Made by a program: the position numbers and the translations under genes
Source: JBDRGD01 sp043818095
GTDB taxonomy: Bacteria > Chloroflexota > Dehalococcoidia > Dehalococcoidales > RBG-16-60-22
Assembly (NCBI GenBank): GCA_043818095.1
Contig: JBDRGD010000117.1
Span: forward strand, 1 to 25,775
Direction: 5' to 3'
DNA length: 25,775 nt
Part shown: positions 7,389 through 13,768 of the stretch, piece after piece
Layout: each line of letters opens with the position of its first letter
How positions within the stretch are numbered: position 1 is the first letter of the stretch
The notes under the pieces: generated by a model
What the model was told of the DNA's origin: nothing
What the model saw: only the letters and a program-made list of their open reading frames with translations
The model's database searches: none

Positions 7389-8504
7389 ATGTGGGCAATG
7401 TTTACCGCGCAAAGCGTGTGGATTTTTATCTTTACCTCGCTAGTGCTGACCGCCCTTCTTTTCAGCAGAGACCGGGTGAAGGACAGGATTATCGGCTGGG
7501 CTCCGGAAAAACTGCAGGAGGCGGTCGCCCGGAAGGCTAACACTGTTTTCTGGGCAATTGAGGGCATCCTTTTTACCGTCGCCATCACGGCATTAATCGC
7601 GATGGTGATTTCCACGGAGGGTATCGCCGCCACGATAACACCAGTGACCATGCAGAAGTGGTTTCTGGAAAATGGCGTGAGCATCCTGGTAACCCTGATT
7701 GTCGGCCTGGGGCTCTGGTACATATGGAAGAGGTTTGTCCCGGTGATTCTGCGCCGGTATATGGCGCAGCCCCGCCGCGGGGAAAGCCGGGAGGGGATGA
7801 AGCGGCGGGCGGATACTCTGCAGGGCATTCTCATGGGCACGGGCAGGGTGCTGATTGTCCTGCTGGTTGTCTTCATGGTGCTTTCGGAACTCAATGTTCC
7901 CATCGGCCCCATCCTAGCCGGCTTCGGTATCGCCGGTATCGCCGTCGGCTTCGGGGCGCAGTACCTGATTCGTGACCTGATTGCCGGCATGTTCATCCTC
8001 TTCGAAAACCAGTACCGGGTGGGGGATGTCGCCCGCGTCGCGGACGTTTCCGGCCTGGTAGAGGAGATAACCCTGCGGAAAACGGTGCTCCGGGACCTAG
8101 ACGGGATTGTGCACCACATCCCCAACGGGGAAATCAAGGTCGCCAGCAACTTCAGCCGGCATTTTGCCCGCGTGAACCTGGACATTTCCGTGTCTTACGG
8201 GACGAACCTCGACCAAGCGATTGCCGTGGTCAACCGGGTATGCAACGAGCTGGCGAAGGACCCTAACTGGAAGGACCGACTGCGCACCGCGCCGCAGGTT
8301 TTGCGGGTGAACAAGCTGGGTGATTCCGGGATAGACCTGAAAGTGCTGGGCGATGTCAAGCCCCTGGAGCAGTGGGCGACGATGGGCGAACTGCGACTCC
8401 GCATCAAGAAGGCATTTGATGCGGAAGGCATCGAGATACCCTGGCCGCATACCAAGGTATACTTCGGCAACTCCCCCTGGGAGAACGGTCCGGAGAAGCA
8501 TTAA
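7389..8504 (+). CDS. MscS-family mechanosensitive ion channel
   Basis: This 371-residue membrane protein has three or more N-terminal helices (about 7-25, 53-75 and 93-113). These are followed by the MscS pore helix and beta domain: GPILAGFGIAGIAVGFGAQ, then DLIAGMFILFENQYRVGD, the Gly/Ala-rich TM3 and VGD turn diagnostic of the family. The C-terminal alpha/beta domain follows (VSYGTNLDQAIAVVNRV, near 260-345). Such channels open under membrane tension to release solutes in hypo-osmotic shock. It is longer than the E. coli protein because of an extra N-terminal helix and linker. The start is set by AGGAGGGGGTGA about 10 nt upstream. A GYD-domain gene follows after 26 nt with a good ribosome site, so the two are probably co-transcribed. 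Confidence 0.92.
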   Translation: MWAMFTAQSVWIFIFTSLVLTALLFSRDRVKDRIIGWAPEKLQEAVARKANTVFWAIEGILFTVAITALIAMVISTEGIAATITPVTMQKWFLENGVSILVTLIVGLGLWYIWKRFVPVILRRYMAQPRRGESREGMKRRADTLQGILMGTGRVLIVLLVVFMVLSELNVPIGPILAGFGIAGIAVGFGAQYLIRDLIAGMFILFENQYRVGDVARVADVSGLVEEITLRKTVLRDLDGIVHHIPNGEIKVASNFSRHFARVNLDISVSYGTNLDQAIAVVNRVCNELAKDPNWKDRLRTAPQVLRVNKLGDSGIDLKVLGDVKPLEQWATMGELRLRIKKAFDAEGIEIPWPHTKVYFGNSPWENGPEKH

Positions 8505-8530
8505 CCGTTAAGGCAGGAAAAGGAGGGATC

Positions 8531-8845
8531 ATGTCAACCTATGTGATGCTGACCACGCTGACGGACAAGGGCCGGAACGTCATCCGGGACAATCCCGACC
8601 GCATCAAAGAGGTGAACAAAGAGGTCGAGCTGATGGGCGTGAAGATAGTGGCGCAGTACGCCCTGCTCGGACAGTACGATTTCGTAAATATCGTGGAGGC
8701 GCCGCGGGACGAGGTAGCGGCGCGGATCGCCATCAACCTCAGCGCCCGGGGAACGCTGCAGACGCTGACGTTGCCGGCCATGTCCGTGGACGACCTGATT
8801 TCCGACCTGAAGAAGGGGAAGAAGCAGGCCAAGGAGAAGTGGTAG
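8531..8845 (+). CDS. GYD-domain protein
   Basis: This is a 104-residue soluble protein. The whole length matches the GYD family pattern: an N-terminal YVMLTTLTDKGRNVIRDNPDRI segment, the GQYDFVNIVEAP strand that carries the family's G-x-Y-D signature (here GQYD), and a final strand LSARGTLQTLTLPAMS. GYD proteins are small ferredoxin-like alpha/beta folds related to dimeric AsnC/Lrp ligand-binding modules, and their function is not established. The C-terminus ends in a Lys-rich stretch (KKGKKQAKEK). AAGGAGGG sits 5-6 nt before the ATG. It is 26 nt downstream of the mechanosensitive channel gene and ends 3 nt from the opposing lipoprotein gene. Confidence 0.85.
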   Translation: MSTYVMLTTLTDKGRNVIRDNPDRIKEVNKEVELMGVKIVAQYALLGQYDFVNIVEAPRDEVAARIAINLSARGTLQTLTLPAMSVDDLISDLKKGKKQAKEKW

Positions 8846-8848
8846 GCG

Positions 8849-9157
8849 TCACTGGGTCAGGGCAGACGCCAGATACTGCTGCACCCACTGCTGCACCCAC
8901 TGCTTCAGACTGGCATCCAGCTGGGCAATCTCGTTTTCCAGGGTGATCTGGACGGTGAGAAACTGCTGCGTCTGATTGGTGACCAACTGGCGGTTATCAT
9001 TCGCCGCCTTTACCAGAGTATCAATCGCCTGAGTGTTCCTTTTTACCTGGCCTTGCAGCGCAGCAAACTCGGGGTCGATTGACGAGCAGCCGCTGACTAC
9101 CGCCCCCAGCAGGATGACGCTGAGAATGATATTCCAGACAAGCAGTAACCTGTTCAT
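8849..9157 (-). CDS. small predicted lipoprotein
   Basis: The 102-residue product has a classic type II signal peptide: MNRLL, a hydrophobic core VWNIILSVILLGAVV and the lipobox VSGC, predicting lipidated Cys24. The mature part is a helical, Gln/Asn-rich stretch (FAALQGQVKRNTQAIDTLVKAA and on) likely to form a coiled coil. It ends with a short repeat QQWVQQWVQQ caused by a 12-bp DNA repeat. No enzyme motif is visible, and the family is not recognised. GGGAGGT lies 4 nt before the ATG. Upstream on its strand are several AT-rich -10-like blocks (TATAAG, TATGCT) but no convincing -35. Confidence 0.75.
   Translation of the reverse strand: MNRLLLVWNIILSVILLGAVVSGCSSIDPEFAALQGQVKRNTQAIDTLVKAANDNRQLVTNQTQQFLTVQITLENEIAQLDASLKQWVQQWVQQYLASALTQ
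8876..8904 (-). repeat. 12-bp tandem repeat, 2.4 copies, inside the lipoprotein gene
   Basis: The unit CTGCTGCACCCA occurs at 8876-8887 and 8888-8899 and partially at 8900-8904. It encodes the repeated VQQW near the C-terminus. The unit length is a multiple of three, so copy-number change would keep the frame. Confidence 0.75.
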
Positions 9158-9272
9158 TTTGACCTCCCGACCTGCGGTTTTTTCTTATATCACAGCATAT
9201 AACAGGGAGACAGGTGCGGTAAACTGCCCCACCGCGGTGTGAGATATCCTGCCACAGCACGCATAAGTCAGG

Positions 9273-9521
9273 ATGCCAGACCGACTTGCCCGGTCAAAAA
9301 TGCTTACTTGAGAGAAGAATGCGGGCAGGAAGATTAACTGGCGGCGGATGTGCGGGTAGTTTCTCCTGGTCTGGGGGCTTCCCGGCATCGGCGCGGAAAT
9401 CGGCGTGATGCTGTTCAGCGATGCTATTTCCGCGGGGCCGGGGGTGTTTACCTTCGGCTTAAGCGGGATTTATCCCGGTATCGGATACTTTCTGCTCAGG
9501 AAAAAGCGGCTGGGGCGATAG
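9273..9521 (+). pseudogene. decayed small membrane-protein gene (two in-frame stops)
   Basis: One reading frame from ATG 9273 to TAG 9519-9521 reads like a short membrane protein interrupted by TGA at 9309-9311 and TAG at 9357-9359. After the second stop it continues FLLVWGLPGIGAEIGVMLF, a likely helix, then a second hydrophobic stretch GVFTFGLSGIYPGIGYFLL ending with the positive cluster RKKRLGR. The interval between the stops (EKNAGRKINWRRMCG) is a plausible basic pre-helix segment. No Shine-Dalgarno sequence precedes 9273. The last 63 bp overlap the 3' end of the opposing HTH gene. The hydrophobic pattern and positive end favour a remnant over chance, but the family is not recognised. No recoding signal was found. 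Confidence 0.35.
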
Positions 9522-9734
9522 TCCGGAGTCTCCGGAGGGGGAGTGTTTCTCCTCCAGGAAGCCCCCCCGGCGTTTACGGATGATGTCACCCAGTATATGA
9601 ATCAGCCTGTCGTTATCCAGCACCATCTTCTCTTTAAGTGTGGCGTAGTGGTAGCCTTTGGCCATCAGGTCGATAGCCTGGCGTTCCACCTCGGTAAACT
9701 GGAGAGCCTCTGTCTCAGGTTCGATAACGCTCAT
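9459..9734 (-). CDS. small protein with LuxR/sigma-4-like helix-turn-helix
   Basis: This is a 91-residue product. Residues near 14-62 (FTEVERQAIDLMAKGYHYAT, then LKEKMVLDNDRLIHILGDII and RKRR) follow the spacing of a LuxR/GerE or sigma-region-4 HTH: an initial LTxxExxvlxLxAkGyxxxxI pattern, a second helix, and a recognition helix ending in basic residues. Conserved positions are only loosely matched, so DNA binding is likely but not certain. The last 30 residues are Pro/Ser-rich and unstructured. The frame is open further upstream, but the ATG at 9732-9734 has GAGGCGG 5-6 nt away and is preferred. It is divergent from the CAP-domain lipoprotein gene and could regulate it. Confidence 0.6.
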   Translation of the reverse strand: MSVIEPETEALQFTEVERQAIDLMAKGYHYATLKEKMVLDNDRLIHILGDIIRKRRGGFLEEKHSPSGDSGLSPQPLFPEQKVSDTGINPA

Positions 9735-9754
9735 TTTTCCGCCTCGATTCCTCA

Positions 9755-9768
9755 CCCGCTACAGCGGG
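9755..9768. promoter_or_regulatory. palindrome/hairpin in the leader of the small HTH gene
   Basis: CCCGCT-AC-AGCGGG is a perfect 6-bp inverted repeat. In the predicted transcript of the 9459-9734 gene it lies about 12-26 nt from the 5' end and about 10 nt before the ribosome site. It could be an RNA hairpin or an operator for the encoded HTH protein. Confidence 0.4.
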
Positions 9769-9787
9769 CAAAGTCCCGGATAGAAAT

Positions 9788-9816
9788 ATGATACGCCAGA
9801 CGGGGGCCTGTGAAAA
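9788..9816 (-). promoter_or_regulatory. putative promoter of the small HTH gene
   Basis: On the minus strand, TTTTCA (plus-strand 9811-9816) is followed by 17 bp and then TATCAT (plus-strand 9788-9793). It faces away from the promoter at 9856-9884, giving a compact divergent control region. Confidence 0.45.
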
Positions 9817-9855
9817 TAGATAATTAGGTATAACCCGCATAGTATTTAAGTCATG

Positions 9856-9884
9856 TTGAACGCGCGCGGAAATGCCGGTATGAT
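9856..9884 (+). promoter_or_regulatory. promoter of the CAP-domain lipoprotein gene
   Basis: TTGAAC (9856-9861) is followed after 17 bp by TATGAT (9879-9884). Transcription would begin near 9891, leaving about 34 nt of leader that carries AAGGAGG at 9913-9919. Confidence 0.55.
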
Positions 9885-9924
9885 GTGTTAAAATGTGACT
9901 AACGAGGCGGCAAGGAGGTCGGAG

Positions 9925-10710
9925 ATGCGGAAAAACTGGACGGTAGTGGCCCTGGCAGGTTTCCTGCTTTTCACGTTACTGGTGGCGGCTGCCTGCTCTT
10001 CCGGGGTAGCGCCGGATGACTCTGCGCGGCTGAATGAAGAACTGGCCACCTCCCGGAGCCGTCTGGCGGACGCCGAGGCGAAACTGGCGGATTACCGGGA
10101 CCTCCAGGCGAAGTATGACGCGCTGGTAAAGGCTTCCGCCGCGGCGCAGGGGGGAGACGCGGCGCTGGCAGCAAAATACACCGAGCTTCAGAAACAGTAT
10201 GAAGCGGCCAACAGTGAACTTGAGTCCCTGCGGACGCAGTCCGAGAACTCACAGAAGAATTTAGAGTCACTGGAGACACAACTCAGCGCCCTCCAGGCAA
10301 ACTATGACGCCCTGGACAAAGATTATCAAGCTGCCACCCGGCACCAGGTCATCCTTGAAGGCGACGTCGAGCAGGCAATCTTCCATCTCGTAAACGGGGA
10401 CAGGGTGAAGGCCGGATTAGCGGAATCGCAATGGGGCGACAATCTTCACGGCTGGGCGTCCCAGAACAGCAAGAACATGGCCGAAAGAGGCAGCATGGAA
10501 TACTCGGACTACTCGTCCTGGCAGGATATCCAGTGGGCCACCGGATACCTGAACGCAGACCAGATGGCGAACGCGGTCCTCACCATCTGGAAAGCGGGGT
10601 CCCATTACCAACTGAACTACCTGAACGTCGGCGCGGCCTATTGCGCCGTCGGCGTCTACCGAATGGGCGATATTTATTACATCACCTATATCGCCAGTCC
10701 CTTCAGATAG
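9925..10710 (+). CDS. lipoprotein with coiled coil and CAP/SCP domain
   Basis: This 261-residue exported protein has a signal peptide MRKNWTVVALAGFLLFTLLV with lipobox VAAAC, predicting lipidated Cys24. Residues 32-140 form a long coiled coil rich in Ala, Glu, Leu and Gln. Residues about 146-259 match a bacterial CAP (cysteine-rich secretory/SCP-like) domain: IFHLVNGDRVKAGLAESQWGD, then LHGWASQNSKNMAERG, and the WKAGSHYQLNYLNV motif with His227. The other His of the classic CAP site is missing, because the position after NMAERG reads MEYSDY. The coil probably holds the domain away from the membrane. The start is ATG 9925, chosen for AAGGAGGTC just upstream although the frame opens at 9895. 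It is divergent from a small HTH gene and 151 nt upstream of another. Confidence 0.8.
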   Translation: MRKNWTVVALAGFLLFTLLVAAACSSGVAPDDSARLNEELATSRSRLADAEAKLADYRDLQAKYDALVKASAAAQGGDAALAAKYTELQKQYEAANSELESLRTQSENSQKNLESLETQLSALQANYDALDKDYQAATRHQVILEGDVEQAIFHLVNGDRVKAGLAESQWGDNLHGWASQNSKNMAERGSMEYSDYSSWQDIQWATGYLNADQMANAVLTIWKAGSHYQLNYLNVGAAYCAVGVYRMGDIYYITYIASPFR

Positions 10711-10861
10711 GGCACGCTGCGGTATCGGCGGGGGGCAGCGGCAGGGGCCTGCGGTCCCGGCGCGCGGCTTCCGTTGCGACTAAAGTAATACCCCCGGATA
10801 GGACAAAAGATGGATGGTCTCCCGGCGGTGGGGCGGGTATCTTTAGCGGTAGGAGGGCAAT

Positions 10862-11131
10862 ATGCCGGGAGAAGCATCAGCCGTTACCCAGGAATACCCC
10901 ATCGCGCTGCAGGCGAAAATCAAGCGCGTCTCCAAGCTGCTGACCCGGGAAGCCATCGCCCAGCTCGCCAATGTCTCCGTGGAAGACGTGGACATGTTCG
11001 AGCGCGGCCTGCCGCTCCACCCGGCGATTGCCCAGCGGCTTCTCCGGGCGTATCTGTCCGAAGGCGCCATCAGCCGCTATTTGCTTGGCCTTCTTTCCGG
11101 GGACGGCCCAGAGTCCCCGTCAAATAGATGA
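10862..11131 (+). CDS. small protein with Cro/XRE-like helix-turn-helix
   Basis: This is an 89-residue product. Residues about 25-60 (LLTREAIAQLANVSVEDVDM, then FERGLPLHPAIAQRLLRAYL) resemble a Cro/XRE fold: a helix, the AIAQLANVSVEDVDMFERG turn-helix, and a following helix with Arg residues. This is a pattern judgement, not a family match, and a specific DNA target cannot be inferred. A good ribosome site (GGTAGGAGGG) lies 5-6 nt before the ATG. The preceding 151-nt gap after the CAP-domain gene has a GC-rich inverted repeat (GCAGG-GG-CCTGC, about 10741-10752) and no strong promoter. The 35-residue ORF starts 16 nt downstream. Confidence 0.6.
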   Translation: MPGEASAVTQEYPIALQAKIKRVSKLLTREAIAQLANVSVEDVDMFERGLPLHPAIAQRLLRAYLSEGAISRYLLGLLSGDGPESPSNR

Positions 11132-11147
11132 GCCGGGGAGGCCGAAA

Positions 11148-11255
11148 ATGAAAAGGGCGCGACGTTTTCTCATCAAGCGTCTGCAGGACCTGGCCGGTTT
11201 CGGCTGCGGACTGTTAGACGTGCTGGCTTACTGTCTCTGTTTCACCGTCAGGTAG
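11148..11255 (+). CDS. candidate 35-residue small protein
   Basis: ATG 11148 opens a 35-codon frame ending TAG 11253-11255, with GGGGAGG 6-7 nt upstream. The product begins with a strongly basic segment (MKRARRFLIKRL; 6 of 12 residues are K/R). An apolar helix-like segment DLAGFGCGLLDVLAYCLCF follows with Cys20, Cys29 and Cys31 (a CLC pair), and the end is TVR. It may be a membrane-associated or leader-type peptide. It starts 16 nt after the HTH gene, so it is likely in the same transcript, and its stop is one base from the stop of the convergent MFS gene. No homologue is recognised, and at this length coding status is uncertain. Confidence 0.45.
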   Translation: MKRARRFLIKRLQDLAGFGCGLLDVLAYCLCFTVR

Positions 11256-11256
11256 G

Positions 11257-12498
11257 TTACCCCACCGGCGTTCTGCCCGTTTCCCGGTGGAGCATGGCCG
11301 TCAGCAGCGCCGACACCAGCGTGAAAGCCGCGCCCAGCAGGAAAGCGAAGAAATAGCTCTGCTGGATATCGTAGACAAGCCCCCCGAGGAAGGGCCCGAA
11401 AGCGGCCCCGGTATTGAAGCCGATTTCCACGATCCCCAGAATCGCGCCCATGGCGCTCAACCCGAAGACGTCCCCGACCATCGACCCCATGATGGGCCCC
11501 CTCCCGCCGTAGGAGAACCCGTAGGCAATCGCGAAGACGTAGAGCATCCAGAGCTGGTCCGCCCAGAGCAGCCAGACCATCGCCAGGAACTGGAGCAGGG
11601 TGCAGAAGATTGCCGTCGGCTTGTTGCCCCTCCGGTCGGCGGCGGCGCCGAAGACAATTTTACCGATGATGTTGCTGGCGCCGATAAGGCTGAGGACAGC
11701 GGCGGCCTGGAAATCGGAAAAGCCGCTATCGGTGGCGTGGGGAACGATATGGGTCATGACGAGCATCTGGGCGGAAGAAGCCAGGAAGGAAATAACCGTT
11801 AACAGCCACAGACTGCGCGTCCGGAACGCCTGTGACAGGGAGAGATCGAGGGGCACGGCGGCAGTGCTGCCCGACAGGGGTGACGGGGTCTCCGGCGGCT
11901 TTCCGAGGGCATGGGGCCCCTTTTTCAGGACGAAAGCAACGGGGATAACTATCACCCAGGCGATGATGCCGATGTAGAGGTAGGCCGTCCGCCAGTCAAA
12001 GTGAGTAATCAGGTAGGTGGCGAAGGGCGCCATCACCACGGTGCCGAGCCCGGCGCCGATGCTGGCGATGCCCAGCGCCAGGCCCCTGCGACGGTCAAAC
12101 CAGCGGGCGACGGTGGAAATGGTGACCATGTACGTCGGGCTGGTGCCCACGGCGAGGAGCAGGCTGTAAGTGACGAACAGCTGCCAGAGAGAAGCGGTCT
12201 GGCTGGTCAGTAACAGGCTGAGCCCGGTGAAAAATCCCATGATGAGGAGGGCGACCTTCGGCCCGTAGCGGTCCAGTGCCCAGCCGCCGATGACCACGAA
12301 AAGGATGCCGACGACCATATAGGTTGACAGCACGGTGGAGGTGGCCGCCCGGCTGAGGGAAAACTCGCTCTCCACGGACTTGAAAAAGACGCCGAAGGAC
12401 AGACGCAGGCCCCAGAGAATGGTCGTCAGAAGCAGAAACGCGGCAACGATGACCCAACCGTAGAAGATTCTGTGCCTGAATCCGAAAATCGCGCGCAA
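11257..12498 (-). CDS. MFS transporter, OFA/monocarboxylate-like
   Basis: This is a 413-residue protein with about 12 membrane helices. The opening HRIFYGWVIVAAFLLL and SFGVFFKSVESEFSLSRA, the loop GGWALDRYGPK and the segment ARWFDRRRGLALGIASIGAG are characteristic of the oxalate:formate antiporter/monocarboxylate branch of the major facilitator superfamily. The second half repeats the pattern with AADRRGNKPTAIF and FSYGGRGPIMGSMVGDVFG. Substrate is probably a carboxylate but cannot be fixed from sequence. The start codon is TTG (12496-12498) with a GGGG stretch upstream, which makes the exact start less certain. It has its own promoter, and its 3' end lies one base from the small ORF. Confidence 0.85.
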   Translation of the reverse strand: MRAIFGFRHRIFYGWVIVAAFLLLTTILWGLRLSFGVFFKSVESEFSLSRAATSTVLSTYMVVGILFVVIGGWALDRYGPKVALLIMGFFTGLSLLLTSQTASLWQLFVTYSLLLAVGTSPTYMVTISTVARWFDRRRGLALGIASIGAGLGTVVMAPFATYLITHFDWRTAYLYIGIIAWVIVIPVAFVLKKGPHALGKPPETPSPLSGSTAAVPLDLSLSQAFRTRSLWLLTVISFLASSAQMLVMTHIVPHATDSGFSDFQAAAVLSLIGASNIIGKIVFGAAADRRGNKPTAIFCTLLQFLAMVWLLWADQLWMLYVFAIAYGFSYGGRGPIMGSMVGDVFGLSAMGAILGIVEIGFNTGAAFGPFLGGLVYDIQQSYFFAFLLGAAFTLVSALLTAMLHRETGRTPVG

Positions 12499-12527
12499 GT
12501 GTTACCCCGGTCCCCGGTTTCCCCTAA

Positions 12528-12556
12528 ATCATACTATCTGCGCGGCGGCAAGGCAA
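12528..12556 (-). promoter_or_regulatory. promoter of the MFS transporter gene
   Basis: On the minus strand TTGCCT (plus-strand 12551-12556) is followed by 17 bp and then TATGAT (plus-strand 12528-12533). The predicted transcript starts about 23 nt before the TTG start codon. Confidence 0.5.
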
Positions 12557-12598
12557 ATTGAGAGGTCGCACGGGAAACGGCGCCCGTAAACAAGAGGG

Positions 12599-12808
12599 CT
12601 AGTTCCGGAGGGATGCGTCCGGGCAGGCAGGTACGAGGGTGGGGACGGACAACGGGGCGGGTTGCTCGCGGAGGATACTGATGAGCTTCTGGCAGTCTTC
12701 CAGTTTTTCCAGGACGCTGGCGAGCTCGGCGCTGGCCTCTGCCAGGTAAGCCTCCGCTATTTCGCTGTTCAGCGCGGCCAGCTCGAGATATCCGGTAGCC
12801 TCGTCCAT
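12599..12808 (-). CDS. small hypothetical protein, helical
   Basis: This is a 69-residue product. The first ~48 residues are Ala/Glu/Leu-rich (LAALNSEIAEAYLAEASAEL, ASVLEKLEDCQKLISIL) and should form one long helix or a helical hairpin. The rest is Pro-rich with one Cys (VPACPDASLRN). No family is recognised. The ATG is 4-5 nt after a G-run (GGGGGG). It begins 12 nt after the stop of the upstream 69-residue gene, suggesting a two-gene operon, and its stop lies about 43 nt upstream of the MFS promoter. Confidence 0.5.
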   Translation of the reverse strand: MDEATGYLELAALNSEIAEAYLAEASAELASVLEKLEDCQKLISILREQPAPLSVPTLVPACPDASLRN

Positions 12809-12820
12809 TTTCCCCCCGGT

Positions 12821-13030
12821 CTAATGGCGGAGATAACAGCGGTCTCCCCGGTCCGGGAAACCGGAGGGCCGGCGCACGGACGACGGCATCTCCATCCGGT
12901 AGCCCATCTGGGAAAGCTCCTGGAGCAGGGCCGCAAATACCTGCTCGTCGTCGGTCTTCATGCGACAGGCGGGGTCAATTTTGGCCCTCATGCCCGGGGC
13001 CAGGGTCTCAAATCGACTTGTCGTAGCCAT
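12821..13030 (-). CDS. small hypothetical protein
   Basis: This is a 69-residue, charged, soluble product. It has a predicted helix in the middle (DDEQVFAALLQELSQMGYRM), two Cys (residues 22 and 65) and a basic C-terminal part (SSVRRPSGFPDRGDRCYLRH). No family is recognised. The ribosome site GGAGG lies about 8 nt before ATG 13028-13030. A TATACT -10-like block lies upstream on its strand without a clear -35. The next gene on this strand starts 12 nt after its stop. Its small size and lack of recognised relatives make expression worth testing. Confidence 0.5.
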   Translation of the reverse strand: MATTSRFETLAPGMRAKIDPACRMKTDDEQVFAALLQELSQMGYRMEMPSSVRRPSGFPDRGDRCYLRH

Positions 13031-13091
13031 CAGCGATGCCTCCTGCTAGAACAAGGATATGGTTATCCGGCGGGAAAGTATATGCCCCATT

Positions 13092-13147
13092 GGTTAACGC
13101 GAGCCTAGTACTTTCCTCCCAGAGGCATGACGACGGGAACGTTAACC
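13092..13147. repeat. separated inverted repeat GGTTAACG / CGTTAACC
   Basis: GGTTAACG at 13092-13099 and CGTTAACC at 13140-13147 are exact inverted copies 48 bp apart (start to start). Each half contains the palindrome GTTAAC. They lie in the 139-nt gap between thpR and the upstream small gene, where no ORF was accepted. They could be a pair of operator sites or chance. Confidence 0.3.
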
Positions 13148-13169
13148 GTAATAAACAGGGGAAAGGTTT

Positions 13170-13751
13170 TCAGGAGTTCAGGGGAACGCTCTCCAGCCGG
13201 CGGTAAACGGCGCCCTGCGGGGTAAGACGACTCTGCATCAGGTTGACCGCGTCCACCGTGAAATCGGCGGCGGTCCCGGCAGGCGTAACGGTGACGAGCT
13301 GTCCCAGGCGCTCCCTTTCCGGCGGTGCGGCGCTTTCGCGCACGCGCCCCAGGGTGAGGTGAGGCGTGAACCCGCGGTTCTCCGGGAGGAAACCGAGGGG
13401 GGAAAGCTGGCTCTCCAGGCCCCGCTGGAGGCGCTGGAGGGGCTCCAGTTCGCCCCCCAGGCCCACCCAGATGACCCGGACGCTCCGGGGACCGGGAAAG
13501 ACCCCCAGGCCCTCCAGACGCAGGTGGAAAGGATTTATCCCCGCAGAGGCGCGGGTGATGGCCGCGGCTATCCCGCTGACCTGCGCGCCGGGGACATTCC
13601 CGAGGAACTTCAGGGTAAGATGGATACCCGCCGGGTCCACCCACTTTACCGGCGCGGGACCGCCCGCTATTAACCGGGACTGGAGGCTGCCGAGGCCGGC
13701 CCTGACCTCCGGGGGCAACTCAAGGGCGATAAAGGCTCGTATCGTGTCCAT
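13170..13751 (-). CDS. thpR: RNA 2',3'-cyclic phosphodiesterase (LigT/2H family)
   Basis: This 193-residue protein carries the two catalytic HxTx tetrads of the 2H phosphoesterase superfamily: HLTLKFLG at residues 44-51 (His44, Thr46) and HLTLGR at 131-136 (His131, Thr133). The N-terminus IRAFIALELPPEV is the standard ThpR opening. The enzyme opens 2',3'-cyclic phosphates on RNA ends and can ligate tRNA halves in vitro; its physiological role is unclear. Length is typical (180-195). It starts 17 nt after the stop of the amidohydrolase gene, so the two are likely co-transcribed. The ATG at 13749-13751 is fixed by the family's N-terminus. Confidence 0.93.
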   Translation of the reverse strand: MDTIRAFIALELPPEVRAGLGSLQSRLIAGGPAPVKWVDPAGIHLTLKFLGNVPGAQVSGIAAAITRASAGINPFHLRLEGLGVFPGPRSVRVIWVGLGGELEPLQRLQRGLESQLSPLGFLPENRGFTPHLTLGRVRESAAPPERERLGQLVTVTPAGTAADFTVDAVNLMQSRLTPQGAVYRRLESVPLNS

Positions 13752-13768
13752 GCGCTATCCAGGGTAGT

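Noticed and set aside
9309..9359. UGA/UAG recoding (selenocysteine or pyrrolysine) in the decayed frame
   Set aside because: Two different stop codons, no SECIS-like hairpin after the TGA and no ribosome site make recoding far less likely than decay.
13105..13169. Short minus-strand frame ending VVMPLGGKY after thpR
   Set aside because: It looks tidy, but it is only the end of a shadow frame running inside thpR and has no ribosome site of its own.
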